From positions 62,001 through 126,000 of the forward strand of contig JAECUM010001843.1 of NCBI GenBank assembly GCA_016617855.1: DNA of 64,000 bases. The letters run 5' to 3'. The translations under genes were made by a program, and so were the position numbers. How positions within the stretch are numbered: the first letter of the stretch is position 1; every line of letters begins with the position of its first letter. The notes under the pieces were generated by a model. The model saw only the letters and a list, made by a program, of their open reading frames with translations, was not told where the DNA came from and ran no database searches. Below, piece after piece: positions 1 to 15,100 of this stretch. This DNA is from Megalonaias nervosa (taxonomy: Eukaryota > Mollusca > Bivalvia > Unionida > Unionidae).

Positions 1-54
1 CATTGTGATTATCAGCCGTTCTTCTGATGGCATTTTTTAAAATTCTACTTTCAG

Positions 55-122
55 GTAGGACATTACGGGGCAAAGCATTCTACAATGTTCACGGGAAAGT
101 TTATTGCGAAGAGGACTATTTG
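55..122 (+). CDS. LIM exon a: C-terminal half of LIM1
   Basis: The acceptor is TTTCAG and the donor TTGgtaagt. The exon enters with two bases completing a glycine codon split with the previous, unseen exon, then reads RTLRGKAFY...YCEEDYL. The cysteine and the aspartate of CEED are the last zinc ligands of LIM1. It ends in phase 0. Confidence 0.93.
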
Positions 123-3100
123 GTAAGTTCATGCACTTTTTTGAATTGCACTGGATCAGGTCTTGGATTAAAGCTCACATCATCGAGCACCTGTACACCA
201 AAATAATATGCATCATTACAGATAGCTACCCATCAGTTTTGGACAATAAACAAGTGGAGTCGTGTACTAGGAGATGGGACTGAAGTATGCCCAGTATATC
301 ATATCGAAGTTCAACGTACAGTTAGCATTTTGTTTTAATGAGAAATAGTAACTTTGTTATTTAGAACTTTTTTATGCAAGACTTCAGTAATTTAGTTTCT
401 TGAAAAGGTGTCAGACAGTTGAAGCAATCGGTTGAAGTGATTAAAAATTAGAGCTGCTCAGATAAAACAATATGCTGAAGTAAATAGAGTTTTCTTCAGT
501 GTCATTTTTACACAGAATTTGTGAAAGATTGTTAAAAGTAAAATTATGAGCAAATGCTTGCTGTGAAATGGATGCTGTATTGTAAAATGTTTTTTTTTTT
601 ATAGCAATATCTTACCCATTGCTGTTGTGTTGCTGTACCCTTTTGTCCATTTGATGTGAAAAAATCCTCCCACAGAATTGTTAGTATGACATAATCCACA
701 TGTACATCTCACAAGGTCCATATGCAGGATGGTCATCATAAATTATCAAGGACACCATGCTGTATAGATATTTTGCCTAGATTGTCACCAGAGAAAATTT
801 GATTGTAACGAGTGTACTTAAATTAATTTCAACGCCAGTAACCTTTGCCCCCTGTTAGAATTCAGCTCTTTAAGGGACCTTTAGGGGTTTGGGTACAGTC
901 TCCTACTTTTCAGTATACAACTAAGGTATGGGTAACATAGAGGCCAATGTATTCCTCTCTATAAAAAAAAATAGATTGACATGCCACCAATAAAGTCAGT
1001 GAATTTCTTTGGTTTCCTTCAGCATGTATATTAATAATTGACAGTGCCTAGCTTCACATTGTTATTGCACGTGTGTCTGCATTTTCACTTATTTAAAGTT
1101 TCAGCAGTGAGAAATGTCTTTCTTTTGTAAAGGAAAAAGATGGATATATTCTAACATGTCATTCAGTTGTTACCTCGTGCATACACAGGGTGTACTTTTA
1201 GTATGCACTGTGTACAACCAAGTGAGTTTACATGGGACATTAAAATATATTGTCATTATTTGTTTTTCAGAATAATGTCAGGACAGTCTGTGGGGCATTG
1301 TGGCCACAAGATCCCTTGGGACACTCACAAAGGTTGCATCAATTGCTCGAAGTGCACACGAAAAAATATTTGTTGTGCACTTGACATATTACGGCCTTTT
1401 GAAACCTGGAATCTAGCTTATTCCAGTTGCAGGTATCATTGGTGGAGGAAACCTCCATCCTCTCATCTTTGGAATTTTCTGGCTTTTCTCTTGCAGACCC
1501 CCCCCCCGGGCTCTTCAGGTTGGAAGATCAATCCTGGGTCCCAATACTGAATGTTTAAGGAGTTGATTGCCCCTCCCACAAAGGAGGAGTAAGACACCAC
1601 TCACCTCATGCCCTGGATAGTATGTTGCTCCCTGCAGAGAGGGAGATGGTGGCACCCCTCCCTTCATACCCTGGGTAACGTGTTGCTCCTTCCTGTTATG
1701 GAGATAATGTATCACACATCTCATAGCCACAACAGTGTGTTGCTACATCCGGCTTGGGAGTTGGTGCACGGCACATGTCAAAGGAAGCATGTTTTCCGCT
1801 ATGACATGGGAGGTGGTGCACCACTCCCTACACTTAAAGGATAGTGTGTTGTGCCCTTCCAATGTGGGGTATCAGCTTTATATCGTATACCTCTCCCTCT
1901 GCAGTGAGTACCATTGTTTGCATTGTGGATCAGTTTAACAAGAGCATCAGCCTACCCACCTAACCTACAAATTAAGCTGTGCAGTAACAACAGTACATTA
2001 TTGCTGCTATTATGTAGTTTGTTTTGGGGTGGATGGGTAAAATAAGTTGGAATTATGGAATTCTTACTTGTCACTTTTGTTAGATGCCATCTCCCACCCA
2101 GTTCCAGTGTCCTGGCATAATCATTGTCTTTTGAAAAGATGGACCTTGCAAGGTGCACAAGCTGAGATAATGCCAGGCCATGGGATTGCAGTTTTTATTG
2201 CAACAAAGCTCATTAGTCACATAAAAACTTCTTAGAACCAATGGGGAAAAGGTCACAATTTATTTGTGATTCCCACAATTTGCTGTACCTGACGTGCATT
2301 GTATTCTTTTTTGTTTCATTTTCTTAAAGGACAAAAATTGAAAATAAGAGTTCGTCAGATTAAGCTTTTGTCGTCCATTTTTCCGGTGATCTCATCCAAG
2401 CTGTACAAAGATAGATTTAGTGTTGAAATACAAGCATCCATATGATTGGGATCTCCTATGGTTTTTGCTGAAATTATCAAGAGGTTCCAATTTAATTGTC
2501 TCCTAGAGGGGTATAACAAACTGCATTGATCAGCCATAACAGGCAGCAAATTTTATAACTGTTAAAACGGAACATAACAGATTTCTGTACGGTAAGATCA
2601 TCTGCTGTGGTCATACTATAGAGCAAGAGAAAGAACTGAAGATGTCGCATGAATCGATTACACAGAAATAGTTAGCACCTCATCCACAGCACATGGATTT
2701 GGAGGCTGAGAAAAGGAGAAGAAAAGGAACAGAAATTTCAAGGAAGGTGATTGATAAAACCAAAAAGGGGGAATGTTATGTATGTCAAAAATCTAAGAAA
2801 GATAATCCACTTACTAATGAAAATGGTTTCACATGTTAACAGAAGTTGTTCAAAGATTGCATCCTTGGCTGAATACAGCCTTGGAACAAATGTGATTCTA
2901 CAAAAGAAAATATCCCAGGGACAACATGATGGAGTTGTGGAAAATTAGTTTGAATATGATGAAGAAGAGTTCCCTAATTAAATTAATTAAATTGGCCAAA
3001 ATTGCAGTGGTTTTCTCATTACAAACAGCAGTTTGTGAGAGAGGAAGTAGTTCACAAAACAGAATTCAGCCTGCTGTTAACATCAGAAACAGTGAATAAA

Positions 3101-6100
3101 CTGATCACTTGAGATGGGGGAGGGGTATATAGACCATTTCCCATTTTCAGAGGCTTTGAAGAAGCAGAGTGATAAGAAGCAGAGAAGAATATTTATCAGC
3201 TCATCAAATTAAATTGGGTATGCAGATACTTTATTTATTGTTGTCAAAGAAGTGATATAAAATCATTAAATGCTTGTCTTAAATTAGGTATGCATATACC
3301 TTATAATAATGTTGTCACCCTTCAACTCCCATTCGGCATTGTTCCCCCTGACCCTCCCCCCTCCCCCAGGTAGGTCACAGGGACCTCCCCCTCATATGAA
3401 AATTCTTAGCAGCATCTCTGCATGAGTGGATAGTGTCATACTGATAATTCTGCACTCTGAGGAGGATGTATTTACATCAAATGAATGGTTTCTTTGGCAC
3501 TGAAAAGTAAAGCTAAGCAATAGCATGTATGTATTATATAATTAAAATTAGTTGCATCCACCCCCCAATACATTTTCAAGGTAAATCTTTGCTTATGATT
3601 TTTGTTATAAGCAATGTGTTGTGAAAACAATGTGGTATATGAAAGATGAGTAGTAGTTATTTATCTTGGTTGGTTTTCTTGTTTGAGCTTCTCTGATTAT
3701 TTCAAACACTCTACTGTTCGTTTCATTTAGCTGAGATTTAAAGCTAATACAGAAAACCCTAAAGTGATTCAAATGCTTTACCTTAGGATGATGAGATTGA
3801 AAAGGGAAAATGCTGTATTACTTCACACTGACACCCCCCACCCCACCCTCTCTGTTTTTATTGATCAATTGATGCAACTCCCATCTTTATATCTCATTTT
3901 ACTAGTGGTGAGTTAACATAGCAACACTCTATGGCACGGCACTAGCTCCGGGCCAGTTGACATGACAGTATAAATCAGCTTTGAGTGGAATGTATTACAA
4001 ATAGGCTGACCTTGGAATAATTATCTGTCTCTAATGGTGGAACATTGTATTGAGAACTTCATCTGTCAGTGCTCAAGATCCTGCATTTTTGAAAAGGGCA
4101 AGGTTTGAGCTGGTCCTTCATCCTTTGTGCCTTCAGTTTCATGTTTTTTACTTACTTGATCCATATTCATTGTCTCTTCGTTAGTAGTATTCCTTTTGAA
4201 GATCAGAGCACTTATGTGGGTGGAAGAAACTGTCAAGCAAGCAGTCACATTTTGTACCAGTGTTTTCTGTGACATGAGTGATAGTTGATCTACATTTAGA
4301 TGGGTCAGATTTTTTTGAGAATTTCTTGGCAAATAACATTTTTAATCATTGGAAGGATAATAGTGACTTTGTTGTAAATTTCTTTACTGATGAGAATGTA
4401 GGAGAGAAGCAGAGTGGTGTACATACTTGATATGGCTTAACAAGCTATATTCATAGCCAAGACTTTATTGCAAAGTAGTTTTCAGTGCATGGACTGACAG
4501 TTTGGTGCTACTTCCAAGAAGGAAATGAAGTTTACAAACCTTCATGTGTTGTAAACACTCCTTTTCACAGTAAATATTCTCAAATTCACAACATTGAGAT
4601 GGAGTGACCTAATTAGTAAAGCAGCATGTCATATTGTCTAATCATAAGACCTAGGGAGCTTATGGTATGGCCCTGTGTCCATTTTCCATTCTCAAGCTGT
4701 CAATATTTGTATGTCATTACTCTGGAGGCCATGCTTTTTATTTGATTTTGATCAAATTTGGAGTATAGATTTTATAACATCACTATCACAGCTGAGTTTG
4801 AATATGTGTAAAATCTAAGCATATTAAAAATGTGATACATTACAATGCTGAAGACCATATTTTGATCCAATTTTCATTAAACTTAAAGCATATGCTTATA
4901 TTATTGCGTTTTCTGACAGGTTTGATTGCGAGCGACATAAAAGGCATATGAATAAGGTGATCCTCTCATCTGATAGGTTGAGCTTGTTACCACACAAAGG
5001 TCCTTATTTCAGATCAGATTTTGCTCTCACTTGGAATATTTACTTTTTCATGAAGGTCTTGGGACACTTTTGATAAGATAGTGAGATACATGCATATTAA
5101 TGAGGTGATCTTGTATCTGATTGGATGAGCATGTTACCATTATTGAAGTCAAGTTTCTAATTGAATTTTGATTAAACATATGTCTTTAAAATGAGTTGAT
5201 AATGAGCAAGATCCATGCATATTAATGAAGTGATGAAATTACCTTTAGTTCTTGCATTTATGCAGGGCCTGTGAAAAAAATCAGAAAGATGTCCAGTAAA
5301 TCTAGTCCTGTTATATCTCATCAATAAGAACACTGGCACTGCCACCGCAACTCTCCATTGTACCATCAGACACTCAGTTGGGGTCAAATGAAAACAGTAT
5401 CCATAAAGCGGTTATGAGAAGGTTCCATCAATACATGTGATCATGTACAACTGACAGGTCACAAAAATGTATGAACAGTGAATCAGTACAGTGATGTATC
5501 AAAAAATAAAAACAGATGTCTAACAAACAGGTATCTGAAAGTAATGCAGTGATAATGCCAGTGATGACTGTCAGAGTGACAGTGGAATTTGATATGAACG
5601 ATCTGGATGTGATGAAATCAGTTAGAGTCATATCACTACAATGTCTTCAGTGTGGCAGTGTATTGTGAAATCTTAAATTGAAACAGTGGAAATGTCAATA
5701 AAGAAAATCATGTGCATTCAAAAGTTTTCAAATCCAAACAGAAACAATTACTAGATCTTGCAAATACTCTTGTTGCTGGGGCAACCCATCCAGTTGCATA
5801 TTTAAGACAACTTAATATTTAAGGAAAAGTATCTTCCCACAGTTACACACGAAATATTTAGTGTATTTTTATTCTATGTTTACTACAACTTTTAACCTCA
5901 AAAGTAATAATTGTTTCTGAGGAGACTTTTCTTTTGTTAAAATTCAATTCCACATATAGATTTTAAAATTCTAAGAATCTTCTGGTTCTAAAATTTTCAG
6001 GATTGCATTTAAGAAATTCATTAAAATGTATAGCACATGTTTTGACCTTGTTAATAATTCAGAAAAAAGAAATACATTTAGACACTGTAAAAAAGCTTGG

Positions 6101-9100
6101 GTGTATAACAAAAAGTTAATTATACAGTGTATTCATTAACCTCTTAATATTGACTAATGTGAATGATAGCTTGGTTTGGGGTTACAGGATTTAACCCCTA
6201 GCAGGAATTACGGAAACCAGATAAAAAGAAGAAAAAAAAAAATAAAGTTGAAATTGTGCAATTTCAGCAGGACAATGTACAGAAATCAGCAAAATAAAAC
6301 ACTTAGGTATTAAATGAATAATGTGTAATTTATTGTTGAAGAAAAAGTACAATGTAGAAATATTATTAGAGGCAGTGTACAATTGCAGGCTAGAATAAAC
6401 TGTGTGGAATATTGTAAATAAGGATAGGAGTATACAAAATTATAGATATTTGTTTTCAAGTTTTTGTGATATTTTTTTCTAATATTGATTTTGCTCCAGT
6501 AACATTTTTTTTGTTGTTGTAAAAACATGTACATGTTTATAAATTTATTTGCAGAGAGTATTTCCCCACTTTTAAGATTCTTAAATATTTGGAAGCAAAT
6601 TTTGCATGTTTTGTGAAATAAAACTTGATATTTGACAGTATTACCATGTTAAAATGCCAAAAAGCATTTCATTTATGTTATCACATGTAATGTGCATTAT
6701 GTTATGAGATTTCATATTTTCAGTGCTATTGCTCACAGATTTTTTGGAATTTTTAAATTCTGTGTTTAGCTTTTAATAAAAGAAGTATGCTAACATGCAT
6801 TTCTCTTCAAACACTTCCAGATTTAACTAACAAGAGTAAAGAACCCCATGACCAATAAAAACTCCAACACATTTTGTGAAGTATAATTTGAATTGTGTGA
6901 AAACTTAAATAAAAGCATCATCTGTAAACTTTAAATGATCTTGACTTACTATTATTATGGGTAAGAGACTATGCATATTACTTATGCCTTTATCTTTAGA
7001 AAGAATTGTTATCAAAGTTTGGTAAAATAGATACAGTCGACATATCAAGTTTGGGAGATTGGTTACATAGTGTTCTTACAGTACTATATGAGACTGTTTA
7101 GTAAAATGGTCAAGTCTTAAATTGTTCACGTAAGGTTAGTATTATGAACACAGCTTGGGCCTCTTGCTGGTAATTGTGCCCAATGTGAGTCGTACAGGGT
7201 TCACTCTTTGTTGATAATGTGCCTTGTGTCTGCAGCACATTCATTGCCGAGTTGCATTTCCCAGCAGTACATTTTTTCCCCCTTTGGAACCTCACATTAA
7301 CTGGCCTGTGCTGCAGTGCTTTGATCTTCTGTGACAAAACATGAAAAACAAGTGCTGAAATCCCCCAACAGAACTTGACAGGTGCTAATGAAAAGCCCTA
7401 CAAAATGTTCTCCGTTTATTTTTTTAATTAAGTAAATTCATGGATAGATAATCCAATTATAAAATGATGTCTTCATTTATGATTGCTGACTTTGACCATT
7501 AAAGTGCTATATTGTTTTTCAGTACAAGATCCCCCAGTGCTGAATTGTTTAAGAAAAAACAGAAAATGCACAGTTTTTACATTGCATGTATTTCAATAAA
7601 AATACACAATAGATACACAAACCCTATATGAAAAATGATGGTGGATGTCGAAACTTTAATATTAGCATCAAGGCACATATGAGTAAGTTTAACATATTTG
7701 CATGTACAGGTGCAAATACAGATAAAATCACAAGTTACCATTGTATTTCATCTGTATTTTTCTTTGTTATTTAATGGAAAAGTTCAGATATATCTAAGAA
7801 ATATTATATTCTTTAGTAATTCAACAATGTACATGTACATATTATGTCTGTTACAATGTTATATCTAAATTGTGAAAATCACAGGTAGAGAAAAGGTAAG
7901 AGTTTTATAAACATTCACTCCATGAATGTCAGAGGTAAGTTTAGACCTCCCGAGTCAGTAATAAATGTTAATGAACAACTTTCACTTGTTATTTATTCTA
8001 ATATATTTGCATGATCTCATGTCAACTTGTGAGTTTACAGAGTCATCTTTTGAGTTTATTACCTGTTCAGGTGTTATTCTAACTCATCTGAACTTCTACA
8101 TTCACTTTGTAATTTACACGTGTGTGGAATAACCTGAAACAATCAGGTAAACAAAGTGCCACTTGGCATGTCTCACATCGGAAAGATGCTTACTTTCTTC
8201 TGAAGCCCTCACAGTCCTTTTTTTGTCTTATTACAAGCAACACAATCACTTGCAGGGTGTGCTCGTTTAGCTCCAGGTGTAGCTGGAATAAATTCAGGGA
8301 AATGCCTCCCAAAGAGGTGTTTGGGTTGCGCACCAGCAAATTTTTGTCCTCTCCTAGTAGGTTCAGACATATCTCCTGCTTTCTGAACCAGTGACTTCAC
8401 TACAGAAACATGGAAATCATGGTGACTTAGTTTTTTCTGCACAGGTGAGAATTTAAGGTACAACTGATAGGCCTTTACAATACATACATTCAACAGATGA
8501 AAAAATAGTTTTCTCCACCATTTCTTGGATTTCCTTACTACAGGACTGCATTGGTTAAATTGGTCACATAAATCTACTCCTCCCCTGTTTTTCACATAAT
8601 CCACAATACATGTGGGTTTCATAACGGGTATGTTTGTTGCAAAATTTGCCTTATTGATCACTGCTACCTTGGCTTCATGAAAACAGGAGATCATATTTAC
8701 ATCTCATTTGTCATGATATTTCACCAGTGGCAAATTGTCCTTTCTGCAAAAAATATGCTCACCCTGGTTTAGTTGTTTTTAAAACCGTCATTGCCTCTGC
8801 AACACCTACTATATTGGTTAGCAAGGTTCCACAAGCAGAAGTATTTAGCAACTCAAGTTCGTTAAAAAGTTCAGGTGATGAATAGTAGTTATCCATATAT
8901 AGTCTATATCCTTTATTCAAAAGACAACACTTGCAGAGCAAACCAATCACAATTTTTTTTGTTTTACTCAGCTCATCAATGTTTAGTTCTAGTCCTTCAC
9001 AATAATTGTCAAGGTCTCCACCTGTTTTACCAGCATAAGTGTGGTAGCCAGTACAATATCCACTGCTTGCCTCACACACCTGGAACAGCTTTATGCCAAA

Positions 9101-12100
9101 CTTGTTAGGTTTGGCAGGGTTAGAAACTCAAAATGTCAGACAACCTTTCCAAGGGTGGGTAGCCTCATCAAAACTGAGGTTCATGTCTGGCAAATAAACC
9201 TCAGCAAATGCTTCAGTTTTTTCAGTCATTGGGCAGATCTTGTGTAGGGTCACCTTGATTGTTCTCATTCTCTGCCAGGTGTAAATTGCTTAGAATAGCA
9301 AGAAATGTATCCCTACTTAATTTTTGCTGAAGTATGGGGTTGATATCAAATCATCAGTAGCTCAGTAGAAATTGAGATCAGATTTATGTACCAAACCCAT
9401 TGCTATAATCAATGCAAAAAAGACTTTTAGCTGGTCAGGTGTGATGGGCTGCCATTTTTTCATGCGACTGTTCTCTGTCAAGTCTGCCCCATTAACTCTC
9501 TGATATGCATAATGATTTGTTTGATCTACTATCAGATGCAATAACTTGTCATCAAAAAAAGTCTTAAATAGTCCCAAGGTTATTATTCGCCATCTCAACA
9601 TTTAATTTTGAAGTACCAGTTGACAGGCACGCCATCTTTTCTCGTCCAGCCAGCATGTACATCAGACTACAGTTCCACATCAATTCCTGGCTCAAAATCA
9701 CTCATGGGTATTTGAGAGCTTCAAATTTCACAACAATTGGTCATTAAAACTAAATGTTTGCTATTAAGGGAAACTTGTTATCATTGATTTATGTTAAGTC
9801 TTTAAACACACTCCTACCACTATAGTTGACTGCTCCAGTGGCCTAGGGGTTAGAGTGTCTGCCTTGTATGTGGGAGGTCGTGGGTTCAAACCTCGGCCAA
9901 GTCATACAAAAAATAAAAAAAAAATGGTACTGACAGCTGCATTGCTAGGCGCTCAGCATTAAGAGGTTGTGTTAGGACTGGTCGGCCTGGTGTCAGGATA
10001 ATGTGACTAGGTGGGACATCATGCTACATGTCTGTGGCATGATGCCTCAGTGCTAGACATCACTATAAACTGCCACGTTGCAGACATCGTAGCGATATGA
10101 CTGAAAAATTGTTAAAGATATGCTAAAAATCCATATCACTCACCACTATAGTGTGCTTCAAATTGCCTCAGATAGCAAGGTAACCTAATACCATTGCCCT
10201 TGAGTGGCTGCAGATAATACATGTTTAACCAGGATCACAGCCCCTAAATTTAACATTAAATAAAGATGTACACCTTTAATATATACACACAAATAATAAA
10301 TTTATCAAGAGAATTTAGAAAATTTATGTACAAATGTATCTTTTCAAAAACCTATACAAATACCAGACCACGTGAAATAACTATATTTAGCCCTATAACA
10401 CTTCACAGACTTGGGTTAAATTTGTGTTCTAAGCTTATTTCTCAAGTTCATTTAGCTCATGCTAGAATATTCAAATTAGATGTTTATTTGCATCTCCATT
10501 GGTAGCACACCCATACAAGAAATGAAGCTTATGGTGACTTGTATCTTCGCCTATCGATGTCAAGTTTATATCTTGAGCTCATACAACTACATTACATTCT
10601 GGTTTGAAAATAGAAAATGGAGAAAAAAAGATCATTGAAAAATAATACATTTTTTTTAGTTAAGGGAAAGAATTCATTGGGAATAATTTTCAATTTAAAT
10701 GAATTTTCCTGTACTTTTTAAAAGAAATTGATGTTAATTTGGTCGACTTATTCTTCTTATAGTTCGCAATATCATATCTAGTCTTCTTTTTTTCCAGCAA
10801 GTTTTGTTTTGTAATCTACTTTCAAAGTGAATGATTGGTTCTGAGGAATCAACCTTGCTTATTACATGCCCATTTAATCTTACATGCTTGATATGGCATT
10901 TGATACAGCTGTTCAGTCCATATTCACATTTCACATACCCAGTTTCTAAATACTTGGTTGCCCCCTTTTTTTTTTTTTTTACATTCAAGCATAGATATTT
11001 ATAGACATATTGAATCAAACTTTTATAATTCCCAGTTCATTTTGAATTACATTTATACTGTAAAGTAAAATATTTTGAAAATGTAATAATGGGGGTATGT
11101 AATAAATACACAACTGTGTTCATGTTTTGTACTGGGTTGGGGAATCAAGAGAATTTGATATGGCATATGAACAAGTCTCAGCCTGATAGCCTTGACATGT
11201 CCCTGTACCACATCAAATTGTTCTTTCTGCAACTCAGAAGAGAACAAGTTTTGAATTTTGTTTATTTACATCACAGGGGCTTTTGTTGTTGCTTACAATT
11301 TATCTATAAATAATGCCTGTACCACTGTGGTTTATATGCTGTTTGAATTGTGCCATAAAAAATGGCAGGGTAGAATCCTTGAATACGTGTTAGTTAGTAC
11401 AGTGGCTAATATAATGAACAAAAGCAAAGATAATAAATTCTACATCCCTCATTGTCACTGAAGTACTTTCTTATTACAACAAAACTTTTGTACATGCACT
11501 ACTGTTTTTGTTTCTAAATATGTACACATTCTGCTATTGTTTTTTTTTATGGTTGGTCTTTTTTTAGGTATGTCAGTGACACTTGCAATTAGTTATTTTA
11601 CTTTGGAATTTATTTGTCGTGCTGAAATTATGGTTGTAATGCCTGGTATCTGTTAATGCAATTCTCTTTTACCAGATACTTAAATAAATACTGGTTCAAC
11701 CCAAGTTCACTCATTGTGCATACTGGTTCATTAATTAAAAAGGCAAAGGACCTCTTGTCTCAGCACTCACAGGTTTGAACTCTAGCTCTAGTCAATGCCC
11801 TATCTACCAATGCTAAATGGGCTTGAGATATTTTCCCCCCTTGTACACATCTCATATACTTTAACTGGTATAAACTGTGATGGGGAAGGATATTTTCATT
11901 GTACACAAGACAGATACTGTAACTGGTATAAAATATGACCCAAGGTGTGTATCTTCATTATCATTGTACAAATCACATATACTGTAACTGATGTAAAATG
12001 TGACCCAGGGTGTTTATCTTCATTATATCTTCACTGTATTCATCGTATATACTGTGTTCATCGTATATACTGTGTGTGTGTTTTGGATTTTTAACATAGC

Positions 12101-15100
12101 TTTGACAATTTTCAGTCATATTGCTACGATATCTGCAGTGTGGCAGTTTATAGTGATGTCTACTCTGGGGCATCATGCCACAGACATGTAGCGTGATGTC
12201 CCACCCAGTCACATTATCCTAACACCAGGCCGACCAGTCCTAACACTAACCTCTTAATGCTGAGTGCCAAGCAAGGCAGCTTTTAGTACCATTTGTATAA
12301 GTGTATATACTGTAACTGTTCTAAAATGTAACACGGGGTATGTGTCTTAATTATATTTTTATCGTTCACATTGTATATACTGTATCTCCATTGTATACAT
12401 TGCATATACTATAACTGGTGTAAACTGACCCAGTGTGTATATTCATTTAATTTTCATTGTGCACATCACATATACTATAACTGTTCTAAAATGTGACCCA
12501 GGCTGTACATCTTTATTTTCATTGTACAAATAACATATACTGTAACTGGTATAAAATGTGATCCAGGGTGTGTTACAGTATCTTCATTATATTTTCATTG
12601 TACAAATAACATATACTGTAACTGGTATAAAATGTGATCCAGGGTGTGTTACAGTATCTTCATTATATTTTCATTGTACAAATAACATATACTGTAACTG
12701 GTATAAAATGTGATCCAGGGTGTGTTACAGTATCTTCATTATATTTTCATTGTACAAATAACATACACTGTAACTGGTACCAAATGTGATCCAGGGTGTG
12801 TTACAGTATCTTCATTATATTTTCATTGTACAAATAACATATACTGTAACTGGTATAAAATGTGACCTAGGGTATATATATATTCATTCTATTCCAATAC
12901 CTACAAGGACCAGTTTTGAGAAACAGCTTGAACTAATCTGTCTGTTTTATTGGCAGTTTTAACACATTATTAGCAATATCATGCAGAGGAAATGAGAGCT
13001 AAGTGCCTTTCCCATGGACACACGGGCAGCTGTCCCAGGGTGGTCTGGGTGGGTATTGATTGCATGACCCATGGATTACAAATCTAACAATCTACTTGGA
13101 GGTTAGAGAGTTGAGTGCTTGGAGTTTTATCTCCATAAAATTGCTGGTAAAAAAATTAATTGGTTTTGATTTGCTTGGGAAAAAAATTTGTCACGAAAAA
13201 ATTCTGGCCTTAGTTTTTCATTTTAAAAACAAATCTCATTCAAGTCCAGGGAATTTTTTGGGGAAGTAAGTAAGAAAAGTAAAGTTGGGTAAAATTGAAC
13301 CATCACCCCACTGAGCCATTAAATGGTAATTTTAAAGCTTATGACAGCGTTAAGTTTTCTATGCTTGGCTGTTCACCTGTGTTCCCCGTTGGTTCTTTGT
13401 GTTTGGAGGTCCCAAGGAGGTTTAGCGCTTGCCACCCAAAACAGTGATATCATACAATTGATTATCTACTTACTGAAACACAGAAAATAAATAGGAATTT
13501 AAATTTAAATTAAAGAAAATACGTTTTCTCTGTAGCATTTTATACACTGTCAAACATCTGGGGCTCCAAGTTAGATACTTTTGGATTGAGATCTGCATTC
13601 ATGCATTGTCCAGATTCTTTGTGATATTACTATGTAGATGAATGTTGTACACTTCAGACTGAGTAAGGCCCAAACATTTAATGGGGTGGTGGGGGCTGGG
13701 ATTTAAAAAGGCCAACTTCTAGTCCACATATAGCTTGAAAAAATCTTGCTCAGATTTTTAGGAGAAAAGAACTTGTAATATCCATTTTTTTGAAAAAGAA
13801 ATTATCTTGAGGTAAGACAGAAAAATATCCCATTTCAACAGAAGATTATTAGCTCCTCCATTGAAAATTAAATGGTCAGTCCTTACTGTTGAAATGTTTG
13901 CGAAGAATAATATGCTCCATGTTCTTGTTATGTTTCACAAAGTAAAACTCTTATCAACCAGGAGTTCAAAAATTTAGTTTTGCTGCTCATTGCTTGCTTT
14001 GCTGATGGTTTATCTTTCTTAGAATGACAGCCGCAGTTGTACATTTGCTGTTAAAAATGAATCACACTTTCACACTATATGAACGACTGAAATAATATAT
14101 GGTGTATGTCAGATTTGAAACAAACATTGCTGCTAAAAATGACCTAGCCTATAAGTCAGATTTGAAACAAACATTGCTGCTAAAAATGACCTAGCCTATA
14201 AGTCAGATTTGAAACAAACATTGCTGCTAAAAATGACCTAGCCTATAAGTCAGATTTGAAACAAACATTGCTGCTAAAAATGACCTAGCCTATAAGTCAG
14301 ATTTGAAACAAACATTGCTGCTAAAAATGACCTAGCCTATAAGTCAGATTTGAAACAAACATTGCTGCTAAAAACGACCTAGCCTATACTTGTTAAATAA
14401 ATGTAGCTTAAACATTTTCATTCAAGACAACAAAAAGTAGTTACCATTGTTTCTTCAAAACATATCTCTTTGGTTTACCTAACTTTGAAATTGGTTGTTC
14501 CCCTTTGTCTACTTTGGTTTACCTAACTTCGAAATTGATTGTCCCCCTTTGTCTACTTTATGTAAATTTTGCCTTATAGGTTCTTCCACAAAGGATTCTT
14601 AACATTACCCTAACTGTTATCTGTCATTTAAGTAATCCATGCAAAGGTGACTGTTGCTTTTTTACCAACTACTCTTTTAATTACCTCTACAGTATAACAA
14701 TCAACAGCATAAACTGCCTGAAGTTAGGGCAAAGCCATAAATCATGGCATGTGTATGTTTCTTTTCTCCCCCCCCCCCCTTTTAACTTGGATTACTGAAA
14801 ATTGTTTTTGAGGTTTGGGATTAAAAAATCATACTTTTCACATGACACTATGTTCTGATTGTATGCAATAAAAATTAATTTATAACTCTTTAATAGACCA
14901 TTTTTGTTCAGATTTTTGCCTTGTTCTTGAACTGTAATAGGTATAGTTTCACAGAAAAGCAGAGGCATTCTTTACAAGTCAGCACTTTTTTTTAACTCAC
15001 TGTTTTATCATTATAAACAATTAACCTGTAATAGAGTTTTGAAATCTCCTCAAAGAGAAACACATACTGGTTGAGACAGGTTTTTTAAAAAAAATAAATG

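Noticed and set aside
1167..1550. 127-codon frame in intron 1
   Set aside because: No domain, no repeat consistency and no splice context; chance open frame.
14108..14388. CRISPR-like regular array
   Set aside because: The units are contiguous 47-bp tandem repeats without unique spacers, in an animal intron.
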